The notes under the pieces: model-generated
The model's database searches: none
What the model saw: only the letters and a program-made list of their open reading frames with translations
What the model was told of the DNA's origin: nothing
Shown here: one piece after another, positions 19,221-28,452 of the stretch
Layout of the letters: every line of letters begins with the position of its first letter
Position numbering within the stretch: the first letter of the stretch is position 1
DNA from: Actinomycetes bacterium
GTDB taxonomy: Bacteria > Actinomycetota > Acidimicrobiia > Acidimicrobiales > Acidimicrobiaceae
Length of the DNA stretch: 64,000 nt
Assembly: GCA_021841935.1 (NCBI GenBank)
Contig: JAKCDL010000003.1
Span: forward strand, 124,001-188,000
Reading direction: 5' to 3'
Made by a program: the position numbers and the translations under genes

Positions 19221-20442
19221 TCCCTAAAATTACATATTTTTCGGAGGTCAGCTCGCGCAACCCAAGAGGTCCTCTTGCGTGTAGTTTTTGCGTACTGATT
19301 CCTATCTCCGCACCTAGGCCAAGTTCGTTTCCATCAACAAAACGAGTAGAAGCGTTGACCAAAGTTGCAGCGGCATCGACCTCGTCTACGAACCTTTGAG
19401 CATTGACGAAGTCATTTGTGACGATCGCCTCGCTATGGCCGGTACCGTATCTTTCAATATGGCTAATTGCCTCATCAATCGATGGTACTACTCGAACTGC
19501 TAGTGTGAGATCTAAAAACTCATTTGCCCAGTCATCTTCAGTTGCAACTTTGGCAGACTCGACGAGCCGAACAACTGTTTCGTCACCGCGGATCTCAACT
19601 CCTTGCAAACTTGAGATCCCTCGAGATAAAAAATCCTTCGCGATCGATTCATGGAGTAACAAGGTCTCGGTTGCATTACAGACTCCGGGGCGCGACATCT
19701 TGGCATTTCTAACGATTGAAATAGCCATGTCAATGTCGGCGCTGGCATCCACGTAAACGTGACAGTTACCATCTCCATCGATAACATATGGAACCGTCGC
19801 ATTTTGCTTAATCGACTCAATTAAGGACTTTCCACCACGGGGTACCAACAGGTCTATCAAGCCATCTTGCTGCATGAACTCAATCGCGCTCTGTCTATCC
19901 GTCAAAGGGATTAAAGTTATGCAGTTGCGATCAATACCCACCTCTTCCAATGAATCTTGGAGAAAGGTGGCAATCTTGGAATTCGAATTAATGGCGGTCG
20001 ATGACCCTCGAAGAAGGGCGACGTTCCCAGACTTCACACAAAGGCCAGCGGCGTCAGAGGTGACGTTGGGTCGATTTTCATATATTACGGCAACAACTCC
20101 TAGTGGAACTCTAACTTTGCTTATCTTCAATCCATTTGGCCTGCGATAACCGCGAGTTACCTCGCCAACTGGATCGTCAAGAAGAGCAATCTCTCTAAGT
20201 TGCATGGCCATCGAATGGACTCTGTTCTCGTCCAATCGCAATCTATCGAGTGCAGTCGCGCTCATGCCAGAGTCAAATGCAAGCTTTAGATCCATTTCAT
20301 TCGCTTCGAGAATCGACGCCACGCCACCTTCAAGCCGATCTGCCATTTTGTGGAGAGCTAAATCTTTCATCTCCGTAGTTGCGGCCCGCAAGGAAGAGCG
20401 AGCTCCTCTTGCCTTCAGACATAAATCCCTAACTTCAGACAT
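19204..20442 (-). CDS. proA: Glutamate-5-semialdehyde dehydrogenase (gamma-glutamyl phosphate reductase)
   Basis: Reduces gamma-glutamyl phosphate to glutamate semialdehyde with NADPH in proline synthesis. The aldehyde dehydrogenase-fold features are clear: GVVAVIYENRPNVT, the KSGNVALLRG block and the catalytic cysteine in PGVCNATE. The start chosen is ATG at 20442, preceded by GGAAGAG; the frame also has a TTG at 20460. It lies directly downstream of proB. Its end overlaps the moxR start, which joins proline synthesis and MoxR-VWA genes in one transcript. Confidence 0.97.
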   Translation of the reverse strand: MSEVRDLCLKARGARSSLRAATTEMKDLALHKMADRLEGGVASILEANEMDLKLAFDSGMSATALDRLRLDENRVHSMAMQLREIALLDDPVGEVTRGYRRPNGLKISKVRVPLGVVAVIYENRPNVTSDAAGLCVKSGNVALLRGSSTAINSNSKIATFLQDSLEEVGIDRNCITLIPLTDRQSAIEFMQQDGLIDLLVPRGGKSLIESIKQNATVPYVIDGDGNCHVYVDASADIDMAISIVRNAKMSRPGVCNATETLLLHESIAKDFLSRGISSLQGVEIRGDETVVRLVESAKVATEDDWANEFLDLTLAVRVVPSIDEAISHIERYGTGHSEAIVTNDFVNAQRFVDEVDAAATLVNASTRFVDGNELGLGAEIGISTQKLHARGPLGLRELTSEKYVILGSGQIR

Positions 20443-20464
20443 AGCTCTGAGCTCTTCCAACTTT

Positions 20465-21550
20465 CTAGAACAAAATTACCATTTCATCGCGGTGTAAAAA
20501 TAGAGGTGATGAATCCACCCCCAAGGAACCGCGCATCGCTATCGCAGAGGCAAGTTCCTTTGACGCCAACCTAGCTTCGCCTTTAGCAATTATGGCATTC
20601 GAAGAATCTCTCACTTCGACAACCGATCCGTCTTCAAATTCCCCTTCAAATGACAAAATTCCAACTGATAGTAGGGAAGAGTTTCGCTCCGTTATAGCCT
20701 TCCTTGCACCGTCGTCAATAAATACGACCCCTTCAGTTGGTCGGGCAAAGGCTATCCAAAGTTTGCGCGCCGGTAGTCGTTTTCGCGACTGTGAAACCCA
20801 AGTGCCAGCTCCACTACGTCGTTCTAAACCATCAGCAATCGCGTGCGAATTTGCAGAAGAGGTAATCAAGGTTTCCACGGACGACCACGCGGCAATGCGT
20901 GCGGCCATCAACTTCGTAGCCATTCCGCCACTTCCTCGATTTGAACCAGATCCTCCAGCCGCCTCAGCTACTTCACGGGAAACCTCTTCTACCTGTTCTA
21001 TAAGCGTTGCATCTTCGGAGAAGCGGGGGTCTGCAGAATAAAGACCATCTTGGTCTGTAAGTAATATCAATCTCTCGGCGCCAATTAGTCCTGCGACAAG
21101 CGCTGCAATACGATCATTGTCACCGAGACGAATTTCATCGTCAGCAATCGCGTCATTCTCATTAACGATGGGCAGAACGCCTAATTCAAGCATCTTAGCA
21201 AGAGTGGCTTTAGCAGAGAGGTACTGCCTTCTCTCCATAAAATCCGAGGCCGACAGTAGTATCTGACCGACAGTAGTTTTGAATTTAGCAAACTCTCTCG
21301 CATAGTAGGCGAACAACTCCCCTTGCCCCACGGAGGAGGCAACTTGCAAAGTTTCAATATCACTCGGACGAGTCGTTCGGCTCATTCTCCCGAGGCCCAA
21401 CGCTATTGCTCCAGAGGTAACCAGGACGATCTTATGTCCATTTGCAATGGCCCTTGATATTTGGCGAATTAAATCATCCATCACTAGATGATTTACTCCA
21501 AAATCATCTGTAGTGACCGACGAAGAGCCAACCTTTACAACTAGCAGCAC
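20465..21550 (-). CDS. proB: Glutamate 5-kinase
   Basis: Phosphorylates glutamate in the first step of proline synthesis. The amino acid kinase domain covers residues 1-250 (VVKVGSSSVT, LVTSGAIALG, NENDAI, LLTDQDGLY, GGMATKL) and a C-terminal PUA domain covers about residues 270-361. The start is GTG with GAGG upstream. It is followed by proA after 22 bases. In characterised homologues proline inhibits this enzyme; nothing in the sequence shows otherwise. Confidence 0.97.
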   Translation of the reverse strand: MLLVVKVGSSSVTTDDFGVNHLVMDDLIRQISRAIANGHKIVLVTSGAIALGLGRMSRTTRPSDIETLQVASSVGQGELFAYYAREFAKFKTTVGQILLSASDFMERRQYLSAKATLAKMLELGVLPIVNENDAIADDEIRLGDNDRIAALVAGLIGAERLILLTDQDGLYSADPRFSEDATLIEQVEEVSREVAEAAGGSGSNRGSGGMATKLMAARIAAWSSVETLITSSANSHAIADGLERRSGAGTWVSQSRKRLPARKLWIAFARPTEGVVFIDDGARKAITERNSSLLSVGILSFEGEFEDGSVVEVRDSSNAIIAKGEARLASKELASAIAMRGSLGVDSSPLFLHRDEMVILF

Positions 21551-21593
21551 TCATTTACCTCTTCGAAAAGCCCCCTACTTCCAGAATAAGGCT

Positions 21594-22874
21594 TCAATCT
21601 CGATAGTAGTCAAAAACGAAGTTGGCTATCCTAACCTCGTCCCCATCAGTAGCTCCGGCCCTATTCAATTCACGATAAACACCGAGATGAAAGAGGCGAG
21701 TTTGAATATACTCGAGAGCATCAGGGGTGGTAACGTCGGATAGGGCAACTGCGCGCTCAGCAACTCGTCCCACAACTCTGTAGAGGCCGTCACCCTCCTT
21801 GACGACCTTAAATCCATCAGCAGAGAGCGATATAACGATCTCCTCTTCGTAGAAGGAGACGGGAGTTGAATTTCGAGCATCCGCGACCAAGTTTGCCATC
21901 TTTGCAGTAAGTGGAGCTAAATTAGTTCGATCTAGAGAGGAGATAACAAAGTCCACCTCTAACCCAAAGTAGGTCGATGTGTCTGAAATTATATCTCCGT
22001 CAAGTAGATCGGCTTTAGAGATCACAACAAGCGAAGGACGCTCCAGAAGATTGGGCATGTAGTTACCAAGTTCATCGCGGAGTATCTGGTACTGTCGGGC
22101 TACCTCTATCCCACCTTGTTCGCCACCGTCCAAAAGAAACAAAAGTACTCGCGAGCGTTCGATGTGACGTAAGAATTCAAATCCCAGCCCCTTGCCCTCC
22201 GAAGCTCCTTCGATCAAACCTGGAATATCCGCTACGACGTACTCTAAAAAGTCGCCAGATCCCCCATATCTAACTACACCTAGATTCGGCTTAAGAGTCG
22301 TGAAGGGATAGTCGGCAATCTTAGGTTGTGCCCTTGAGATAACCGAGATCAGCGTCGATTTGCCTGCATTTGGGAATCCAACGAGTGCTACATCAGCCTT
22401 TAACTTCAGTTCAAGATTAAACCAGAACTCTTCGCCAGCCTCACCCTGTTCTGCAAAGGATGGTGCTCGTCGCTTATTAGCCAAAAAGCGGGCATTTCCA
22501 CGGCCACCCTCTCCGCCCTTTGCAGCACGGTATCTCATACCAGCAGTGTGAAGATCGCAGACTACGTTGCCCTCTAAATCCCGCACGACGGTTCCCGTAG
22601 GCATCTTCACTACAATCGCTTTGCCACGATGTCCGTGACGCGCCTTTCCCATTCCATGGGATCCGCTATCCGCCTTGCGGTAAGGCTGGTCAAGAAAGCT
22701 AAGCAGCGAGACCATCTCATCAGTCGCCTCTAAAATTACGTCGCCGCCGTCGCCGCCGTCGCCGCCGTCAGGCCCGCCTTTATCGACGTGCGCTTCACGT
22801 CTAAAAGATACCGACCCGGCGCCGCCGTCGCCTGCCTTTACGTGTAGCTGAGCCCTATCCACAAATCCGGACAT
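21594..22874 (-). CDS. obgE: GTPase Obg/CgtA
   Basis: Essential ribosome-associated GTPase for large-subunit maturation. Three domains are seen: the glycine-rich Obg fold (residues 1-158, with the repeated GGDGGDGG run), the G domain with GFPNAGKSTLI near residue 166 and ISKADLLD, and a C-terminal OCT domain from about residue 345. The 426 residues are shorter than mycobacterial Obg. It follows rpmA after a strong terminator-like hairpin and precedes proB. Confidence 0.97.
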   Translation of the reverse strand: MSGFVDRAQLHVKAGDGGAGSVSFRREAHVDKGGPDGGDGGDGGDVILEATDEMVSLLSFLDQPYRKADSGSHGMGKARHGHRGKAIVVKMPTGTVVRDLEGNVVCDLHTAGMRYRAAKGGEGGRGNARFLANKRRAPSFAEQGEAGEEFWFNLELKLKADVALVGFPNAGKSTLISVISRAQPKIADYPFTTLKPNLGVVRYGGSGDFLEYVVADIPGLIEGASEGKGLGFEFLRHIERSRVLLFLLDGGEQGGIEVARQYQILRDELGNYMPNLLERPSLVVISKADLLDGDIISDTSTYFGLEVDFVISSLDRTNLAPLTAKMANLVADARNSTPVSFYEEEIVISLSADGFKVVKEGDGLYRVVGRVAERAVALSDVTTPDALEYIQTRLFHLGVYRELNRAGATDGDEVRIANFVFDYYRD

Positions 22875-22893
22875 AAATTATCCCTAAAATAAA

Positions 22894-22920
22894 TAGAACT
22901 CCGCAATTTGCGGAGTTCTA
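22894..22920 (-). terminator. Intrinsic terminator between rpmA and obgE
   Basis: A perfect 13-bp palindromic stem (22894-22906 with 22908-22920) is followed on the minus strand by TTTATTTTA, a classical terminator layout. It falls 25 bases after the rpmA stop and 20 bases before the obgE start, so it probably lowers or separates obgE transcription from the ribosomal protein genes. Confidence 0.8.
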
Positions 22921-22945
22921 CGGTAACAAAACAATGTAGGTCGAA

Positions 22946-23191
22946 CTAGATGACGTCTACTAGACGACGACCCTTTCGCTCCCCAAACTTAACTGTTCCA
23001 GGAGCCATTGCGAAAAGGGTATCGTCGCTACCAATTCCAACGTTGATTCCGGGATGAAACTTGGTGCCTCTTTGGCGAACCAAGATAGAACCAGCGGTCA
23101 CATTCATTCCGTCAAATACTTTGGCGCCTAGTCGTTGCGCCTGCGAGTCACGACCGTTACGGGTAGACCCACCACCTTTAGTTTTCGACAT
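22946..23191 (-). CDS. rpmA: 50S ribosomal protein L27
   Basis: The 81-residue L27 sequence is complete: the [15 protein letters not shown]-terminus, [23 protein letters not shown] and [10 protein letters not shown]. It contacts tRNA ends at the peptidyl transferase centre. No N-terminal cleavable extension is present, unlike the Firmicutes form. It lies 70 bases after rplU. Confidence 0.98.
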   Translation of the reverse strand: MSKTKGGGSTRNGRDSQAQRLGAKVFDGMNVTAGSILVRQRGTKFHPGINVGIGSDDTLFAMAPGTVKFGERKGRRLVDVI

Positions 23192-23261
23192 ACCTAACTC
23201 CTTAGAAGATTAAGCTACCCTTCAACTACCCCACAAGAGGTACCGCTCAGGATCGCTAGAA

Positions 23262-23564
23262 CTACTTGACGATCTCTAGAACCTTCACCAAGATATACTT
23301 TTGACGATGGCCAAAACGACGACGGTTGTTGGACTTATTCTTATAGACAAAGCCGTCAACCTTTGGCCCCTTGGCGAAGCCAACGATTTCGCCCTTCACC
23401 TTTGCGGACTCGGAAGGATTGGTAACTACACTTCCCTCATCCACAACGAGAATCGGGTCAAATTCAACCGAGTCACCAATTAGGCCGTCTAGCAATTCAA
23501 GGCGAACTGAATCGCCGACTGCTACTTTTTCTTGCTTTCCGCCAGACTTGATAACTGCATACAT
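23262..23564 (-). CDS. rplU: 50S ribosomal protein L21
   Basis: The 100-residue L21 protein starts MYAVIKSGGKQEKV, the standard signature, and ends in the FGHRQKYILVKV segment that binds 23S rRNA. It lies 23 bases after rne, so rne, rplU and rpmA are probably cotranscribed, as in other actinobacteria. Confidence 0.98.
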   Translation of the reverse strand: MYAVIKSGGKQEKVAVGDSVRLELLDGLIGDSVEFDPILVVDEGSVVTNPSESAKVKGEIVGFAKGPKVDGFVYKNKSNNRRRFGHRQKYILVKVLEIVK

Positions 23565-23587
23565 AGGGATATCAGCATAGCAGCTAG

Positions 23588-25516
23588 TTAGTTATCCTCT
23601 ACATCTTTGTACAATAAACCGCGTCCTTTGCATACAGGGCAGGTCTCAGATAGTGCTTCAACCATGCCCTCACTGATCCTTTGGCGAGTCATCTCAACTA
23701 ACCCCAACGACGATATGTCATAGACTTGAGTTTTAGTCTTATCGCGCGCCAAAGCACTGCGCAACGCCCTTAGGACATCTTCCTTGTTGGCCTCTATGGT
23801 CATATCGATAAAGTCGATGATGATAATTCCGCCAATATCTCGCAACCGGAGTTGACGTGCTATCTCATCCGCCGCCTCAACATTCGTCTGATGAATAGTC
23901 TCTTCAAGAGATACCGTTCCGATATTCCGTCCGGTATTGACGTCAATGACAGTTAGTGCTTCCGCGCGATCTATTATCAAGTAACCACCAGAGGGAAGCC
24001 ACACCTTGCGTTCCAGAGCCTTATGCAGCTGCTCGTGGACCATGTGCGCCTCAAATATAGGCATTCCCTTAGATTCAGTGTCGTAAAACTCAACTCGATC
24101 GGCTAACTCTGGAGTAATACTAGAGACGTAAGAGTGAACTTCCTCAAAGATCTCCCTATCGTCGATTACTACCCCACGATAATTTCTGTTGAACTCCTCA
24201 CGAATTACCCTCACAGCAACGTCAGGCTCCGAATAGAGCAGAGTTGGGGCGTGAGAACTCTTCGCTTTGGCCTCAATCGCCTTCCACATCTCCACCAATT
24301 GGGTGATATCGCGTTCGAGTTCGTCAGCCGAAGCACCCTCTGCGGCGGTCCTGACGATAACGCCAAAACCTTCTGGCTTTAGCTCCCCGAGGATTCTCCT
24401 CAAACGCTTTCTCTCGTCGTCAGGTAGGCGCTTGGAAATTCCGTAACTATCAGCATTCGGGACGAGCACTACGAACCGTCCCGGCAAGGAAACTTCTTGC
24501 GTGAGGCGAGCCCCCTTAGTTCCGATTGGGTTCTTCGTTACTTGACACATGACGACCTGCCGGGGTCGTAATAGGTTTTCTATTCGAATATCGCGCATCG
24601 ACGATTCGCTAAGGTCGTCTCTGTCGAACCTGACATCACCCCGATAGAGCACCGCATTCTTGGAGGTTCCAATATCAACGAAGGCCGCCTCCATCCCGGC
24701 AAGTACGTTTGTAACGCGACCTAGATAGATATTGCCATCGATTTCATTTGGATCCGCGCCAACCCTTGAGACGTACATCTCCATCAAGGTTCGACCTTCG
24801 CTAACCGCAATCTGGACGGTCTTTTCAGTCTTGTGAACGCTCATTAGATAGCGTCCAAGGGGCCGTCCATTGCGAGTTCTACCAATTCTCTGATTTGCTC
24901 GACGATTTTGCCTCGAATCAGACTTCGTCTCACTTGCCAACTTGGTCTCGATACTTAAACGAACTGGGTCGATCTCGCCTTCAGCGCGTGATCGAACCGG
25001 TCGACGCCTACGAGCTTGATTTCCCGCAATTTGTCGTTGCCCTTCGCCCTCCGCTGAAACTTCAGTATTTGAAACACCAGCAGCCGGGCTTTCACCGCTC
25101 CTCTGGCCATCGCTGGGGCCTCGACGCCGATTTCGCTGTTGGCCTCCACGGGTGGGGGCGCCGCTTTGGGGACCTTCAACTGCATCATCGTTGGGCTTAG
25201 CGATATTTTCAAGCTCTGAAGCTGGTTTATTATTCTCCACCTGAGAAGACGTTGGCCTACGTCTATTGCGCTGTCGATTGTTTGAGGGCCTTGGAGGCCT
25301 TTCGCCGCTACCTTTATCACTTTGCTGTGGTTCATCGCCGTTTACCTTCACAGAAGGCTTTTGCGACACCTTCGCCGCGTCAAAGGTAAACGGGATTACC
25401 TCTACCTTTGGGTGATCGCCACCACTTCCACCTTGACCTAAGCCGCCATTCGGGCTCTTTCCGCCATCCTGATTTGTGATCGGTCGCGGATCGCCATTAT
25501 CTTCACTATTTGCCAT
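23588..25516 (-). CDS. rne: Ribonuclease E/G
   Basis: Endoribonuclease for rRNA processing and mRNA decay. The first ~220 residues are low-complexity and rich in Arg, Asn, Gly, Ser and Pro, probably a disordered RNA- or partner-binding extension. An S1 domain follows (about residues 225-315, with NIYLGRVTNVLAGMEAAFVD). The catalytic acids lie in LTVIDVNTGR and IIIIDFIDM, and the Zn-link CPVCKGRG is near the end. There is no long C-terminal scaffold as in Escherichia coli. The protein is 642 residues. The arginine-rich runs are unusually dense. Confidence 0.96.
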   Translation of the reverse strand: MANSEDNGDPRPITNQDGGKSPNGGLGQGGSGGDHPKVEVIPFTFDAAKVSQKPSVKVNGDEPQQSDKGSGERPPRPSNNRQRNRRRPTSSQVENNKPASELENIAKPNDDAVEGPQSGAPTRGGQQRNRRRGPSDGQRSGESPAAGVSNTEVSAEGEGQRQIAGNQARRRRPVRSRAEGEIDPVRLSIETKLASETKSDSRQNRRANQRIGRTRNGRPLGRYLMSVHKTEKTVQIAVSEGRTLMEMYVSRVGADPNEIDGNIYLGRVTNVLAGMEAAFVDIGTSKNAVLYRGDVRFDRDDLSESSMRDIRIENLLRPRQVVMCQVTKNPIGTKGARLTQEVSLPGRFVVLVPNADSYGISKRLPDDERKRLRRILGELKPEGFGVIVRTAAEGASADELERDITQLVEMWKAIEAKAKSSHAPTLLYSEPDVAVRVIREEFNRNYRGVVIDDREIFEEVHSYVSSITPELADRVEFYDTESKGMPIFEAHMVHEQLHKALERKVWLPSGGYLIIDRAEALTVIDVNTGRNIGTVSLEETIHQTNVEAADEIARQLRLRDIGGIIIIDFIDMTIEANKEDVLRALRSALARDKTKTQVYDISSLGLVEMTRQRISEGMVEALSETCPVCKGRGLLYKDVEDN

Positions 25517-25836
25517 CGATAAAAACTTCTTTCAAATGCAAAGTCGCCTCTCCCTGCTCTAACCAACGGCAAGTAGGCGACCTCATAACTTTTAACAGAA
25601 TTGCCCTCCAACGGAACGTCGTTATTTGAACCGCACCTGTTAGGGGAAATTGCACTTGACTCTGATCGGGACGAAAGGACACATGACTCGAAATTGAGAA
25701 TCATTCGATCCAAAAACCAACAAACCGTAACTATTAGAGAAGTTAGAGCTACCGCTCCCTGAAACAGAGTCATTACCTCTGAGTTTAGTAGACCAAATAC
25801 TGCCTCGACAATGACAAAGGAGATCGAAAGCTTATA
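25517..25836 (-). other. 320-bp gap between mrdA and rne
   Basis: No credible gene is visible. A minus-strand frame with a hydrophobic start (from 25773) runs out of frame into rne and looks random after residue 30. The region is the likely promoter and long 5' leader of rne. rodA, which usually follows the PBP2 gene in actinobacteria, is absent, and I see no remnant of it. Confidence 0.5.
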
Positions 25837-27897
25837 TTAACCCTTAGCGGTCGTTGTAGTCGATCCGCTCGGTGTCGTAGTGGACGTGCTCGACGTACTA
25901 TTGGATGGCGTGACACCGTATCTAGCGTAGGTCGTAGCGCCAGCAGGTATGTGAGGAGTTGAAAATACCGGAGACGATATTGGGTGCGCCATCAAATACT
26001 CAAACATACTCCTTACCACTGGAGCCGCTCCAGAGGCACCAAATCCTCCGTGGTCTATAACCACTGCAACGGAGTACTTAGGAGCCGTCGTAGGGCCAAA
26101 TGCGACAAACCAAGCGTTTGGCTCAAAGCCATTTACCGATGCTGTACCGGTCTTTCCAGCCAACGGATATTTCGACAGTGGAAATCCTTGAAATGCACCG
26201 TATGCGGTACCCATTGGGCTAGAGATCACTCCCTCGAATCCTTGCATGATTGCGTTGCGATCGGTTGGCGATAGCTTCACCGTGGCTGCGACCTGTGGCT
26301 TTATCTGTCTTACTAGCTTTCCGTTTTGATTTACAATTCCCGCCACCATCTCAGGAACGTACCTCGTTCCTCCATTTGCAAAAGTCGCATAGGCGTTTGC
26401 CATTTGCAAGGGGGTTACAACTGTTTCACCTTGACCGAACGCCATTTCAACTTGGTCTGCAGTGTACCAGGTGTCATATGGGTATGCCTGGGGGTATTGG
26501 TTGTGAAGGCTGACTCGCAATGCCTGAGAGTCAACCATTCCGGCGGCCTCACCTGGAAGGTCTACTCCAGTCAGCTTGCCAAATCCGTATCGATTAGCCA
26601 TATCCTGAATAGGAGTTTGGCCATACTTGTTCGAGTTGGCGTAGAACAGATACCCAAGGTTGTAGAAAAAAACGTCGTCCGATGCGGTCAGCGCGGTAGT
26701 CACGTTGATTGTCCCCAAACGCTCATTACCGGAGTTGTGAAAGCTACAAAGACCAGCCCCGCTCTTACAGTTTGGGATATTGAAGATTCCCGTGTCGTCG
26801 TAGTAAAAATAAGGCGAGATCAGCCCAGAGTTTAGGGCGGCACTCGAGGTAGCTAACTTGAACGTCGATCCTGGGGTATACAACCCGTCGATGGCCCGAT
26901 TTAGAGTCGGATCACCTGAAGCTGGAGATGTAATCGAGTTGTATGTTGATTGCGATATGTTGCCGACCCAGACCGATGGATTATATGTCGGGTACGAAGC
27001 CATAGCTAAGATGGCGCCGGTATTTACATCTTCGACTACTACGGCTCCAGAGAGGTTAGTAAAGTACCTACCACGCGTGGGATCGTAGGTATGCGAAAGT
27101 GTTGTAATCTGGTTTGCCAGCGCCTTTTCGGCATACTGCTGAAGGCCAAGGTCCATGTTCAGTACAACATTGTTCCCTGGTTGGGGAGGTTTGTTTGAAA
27201 GGGTAGCAACGACCTTATTGGCGTAATTCACCTCAAGAGTCTTGGTTCCTGGGACGCCCCTAAGATCCTTTTCATAACTTGCTTCTATCCCAGCCTGACC
27301 TACTTGATCTCCTGCCTGATAACCCTGAGCCGCATATTGCGCTAATTGAGCTGATGAAATCTGTCGAACATATCCTAAAACTTGCGAAGCAGTGGATCCC
27401 TCTGGGTAGACAGGTTGAGTGCCCAACGACGATGCTACGCCAGGAAATTGATTAGGGTGCTCCCGGATGTAGATGATTTTATCCTTCGAAACGTTGTATG
27501 CGACCGGGATTGGTGCATAGGGGGACGTTTGGGGGTTATTGTACGAGGACTGAATCTGCGCTAGCGGGATATTTAGAAGGTTCGCAAGATTCGACAAAAC
27601 TTGAGGGTATTTGACTACAGATGATTGTTGAACGGTTATCGATTCAACAACCTGGTTGCCGACTAGAAGGTTTTCATTTCGATCGACAATTAGCCCCCGA
27701 GGAGGCTCCGTCACCACTACTCGAGTTCTGTTTTGATTCGCCAAAGATTTATAGGTAGACGCTTGGAGTACTTGCAAGGTATACAAGCGTGCAACCAAAG
27801 CTATAAAGAGGGCAAATACAGCAAAGCCAACTGCTCTGATTCTTCGCCTGTCACTTAAAGATGTCGACGATGGCTCTTCACTTTCGAAATACGTCAT
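25837..27897 (-). CDS. mrdA: Penicillin-binding protein 2 (rod-shape transpeptidase)
   Basis: Class B transpeptidase making peptidoglycan crosslinks during elongation. A single N-terminal membrane segment lies near residues 24-45, followed by a pedestal domain. The catalytic serine is in GSTFKLA (about residue 343), with a SDD motif (SxN-type) and AGKTGTA near residue 578. The tail is rich in Ser and Thr. The length is 686 residues. It is the last gene of mreB-mreC-mreD-mrdA; its RodA partner is not in the window. Confidence 0.95.
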   Translation of the reverse strand: MTYFESEEPSSTSLSDRRRIRAVGFAVFALFIALVARLYTLQVLQASTYKSLANQNRTRVVVTEPPRGLIVDRNENLLVGNQVVESITVQQSSVVKYPQVLSNLANLLNIPLAQIQSSYNNPQTSPYAPIPVAYNVSKDKIIYIREHPNQFPGVASSLGTQPVYPEGSTASQVLGYVRQISSAQLAQYAAQGYQAGDQVGQAGIEASYEKDLRGVPGTKTLEVNYANKVVATLSNKPPQPGNNVVLNMDLGLQQYAEKALANQITTLSHTYDPTRGRYFTNLSGAVVVEDVNTGAILAMASYPTYNPSVWVGNISQSTYNSITSPASGDPTLNRAIDGLYTPGSTFKLATSSAALNSGLISPYFYYDDTGIFNIPNCKSGAGLCSFHNSGNERLGTINVTTALTASDDVFFYNLGYLFYANSNKYGQTPIQDMANRYGFGKLTGVDLPGEAAGMVDSQALRVSLHNQYPQAYPYDTWYTADQVEMAFGQGETVVTPLQMANAYATFANGGTRYVPEMVAGIVNQNGKLVRQIKPQVAATVKLSPTDRNAIMQGFEGVISSPMGTAYGAFQGFPLSKYPLAGKTGTASVNGFEPNAWFVAFGPTTAPKYSVAVVIDHGGFGASGAAPVVRSMFEYLMAHPISSPVFSTPHIPAGATTYARYGVTPSNSTSSTSTTTPSGSTTTTAKG

Positions 27898-27924
27898 CAG
27901 ATCCTCACCAAGTTAGCAATTGGG

Positions 27925-28452
27925 CTAAATGCCCGCACCGCGCCTTGAAGGCGGCCTATCGCCATCTCCAAGATTTAAAAGAAATCGAAGGATGGGAGCA
28001 ATAACTAATGTAAAGATACCACTTGTTAGCGAAGTTACGGTAACGGCCACTACAAGGTTGTTAGATAGAACCGTAACGATGCCAAGAATTCTAAGTACAC
28101 CGTCTAGAAATGCAACTCCTAACGCGCCGCCAATAAGTGAAATTACTAAATCGGCAACACGAGATTCAGGCATTGACGTCACCTCAATGAGTCCTGCACC
28201 GTACCCCACAGAGAGATAGACAAGAGAGGAGACCCCAAATGGAGTTTGCGCGAAAGAGTCAGCCACGATCCCTAGTACGAAACCAACAACTGCTCCCACC
28301 TCCCTCCCTTCAAGAAGGCCAAATGAGATCGACGCCGCTAGCAATATGTCAGGATGGATTCCCTGGATAGTTAGGGTTCCGAGCTGTGACCGTTCGAGGG
28401 CAGAGATCGCCAACAATATCAAGGGAAGTTTTAGGTATCGGAGTCTGCTCAT
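27925..28452 (-). CDS. mreD: Rod shape-determining protein MreD
   Basis: Small integral membrane protein with several hydrophobic segments (for example LPLILLAISAL and VVGFVLGIVADSF), linking MreC to the elongation machinery. The family is poorly conserved, so the call leans on position between mreC and mrdA. The start chosen is ATG at 28452, which overlaps the mreC stop in an ATGA arrangement; the frame also extends six codons upstream. Confidence 0.88.
   Translation of the reverse strand: MSRLRYLKLPLILLAISALERSQLGTLTIQGIHPDILLAASISFGLLEGREVGAVVGFVLGIVADSFAQTPFGVSSLVYLSVGYGAGLIEVTSMPESRVADLVISLIGGALGVAFLDGVLRILGIVTVLSNNLVVAVTVTSLTSGIFTLVIAPILRFLLNLGDGDRPPSRRGAGI

Noticed and set aside
25438-25773. 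Minus-strand frame of 111 codons with a hydrophobic start in the gap before rne
   Set aside because: It runs out of frame into the rne gene, has no ribosome binding site, and reads as random after the first 25 residues.
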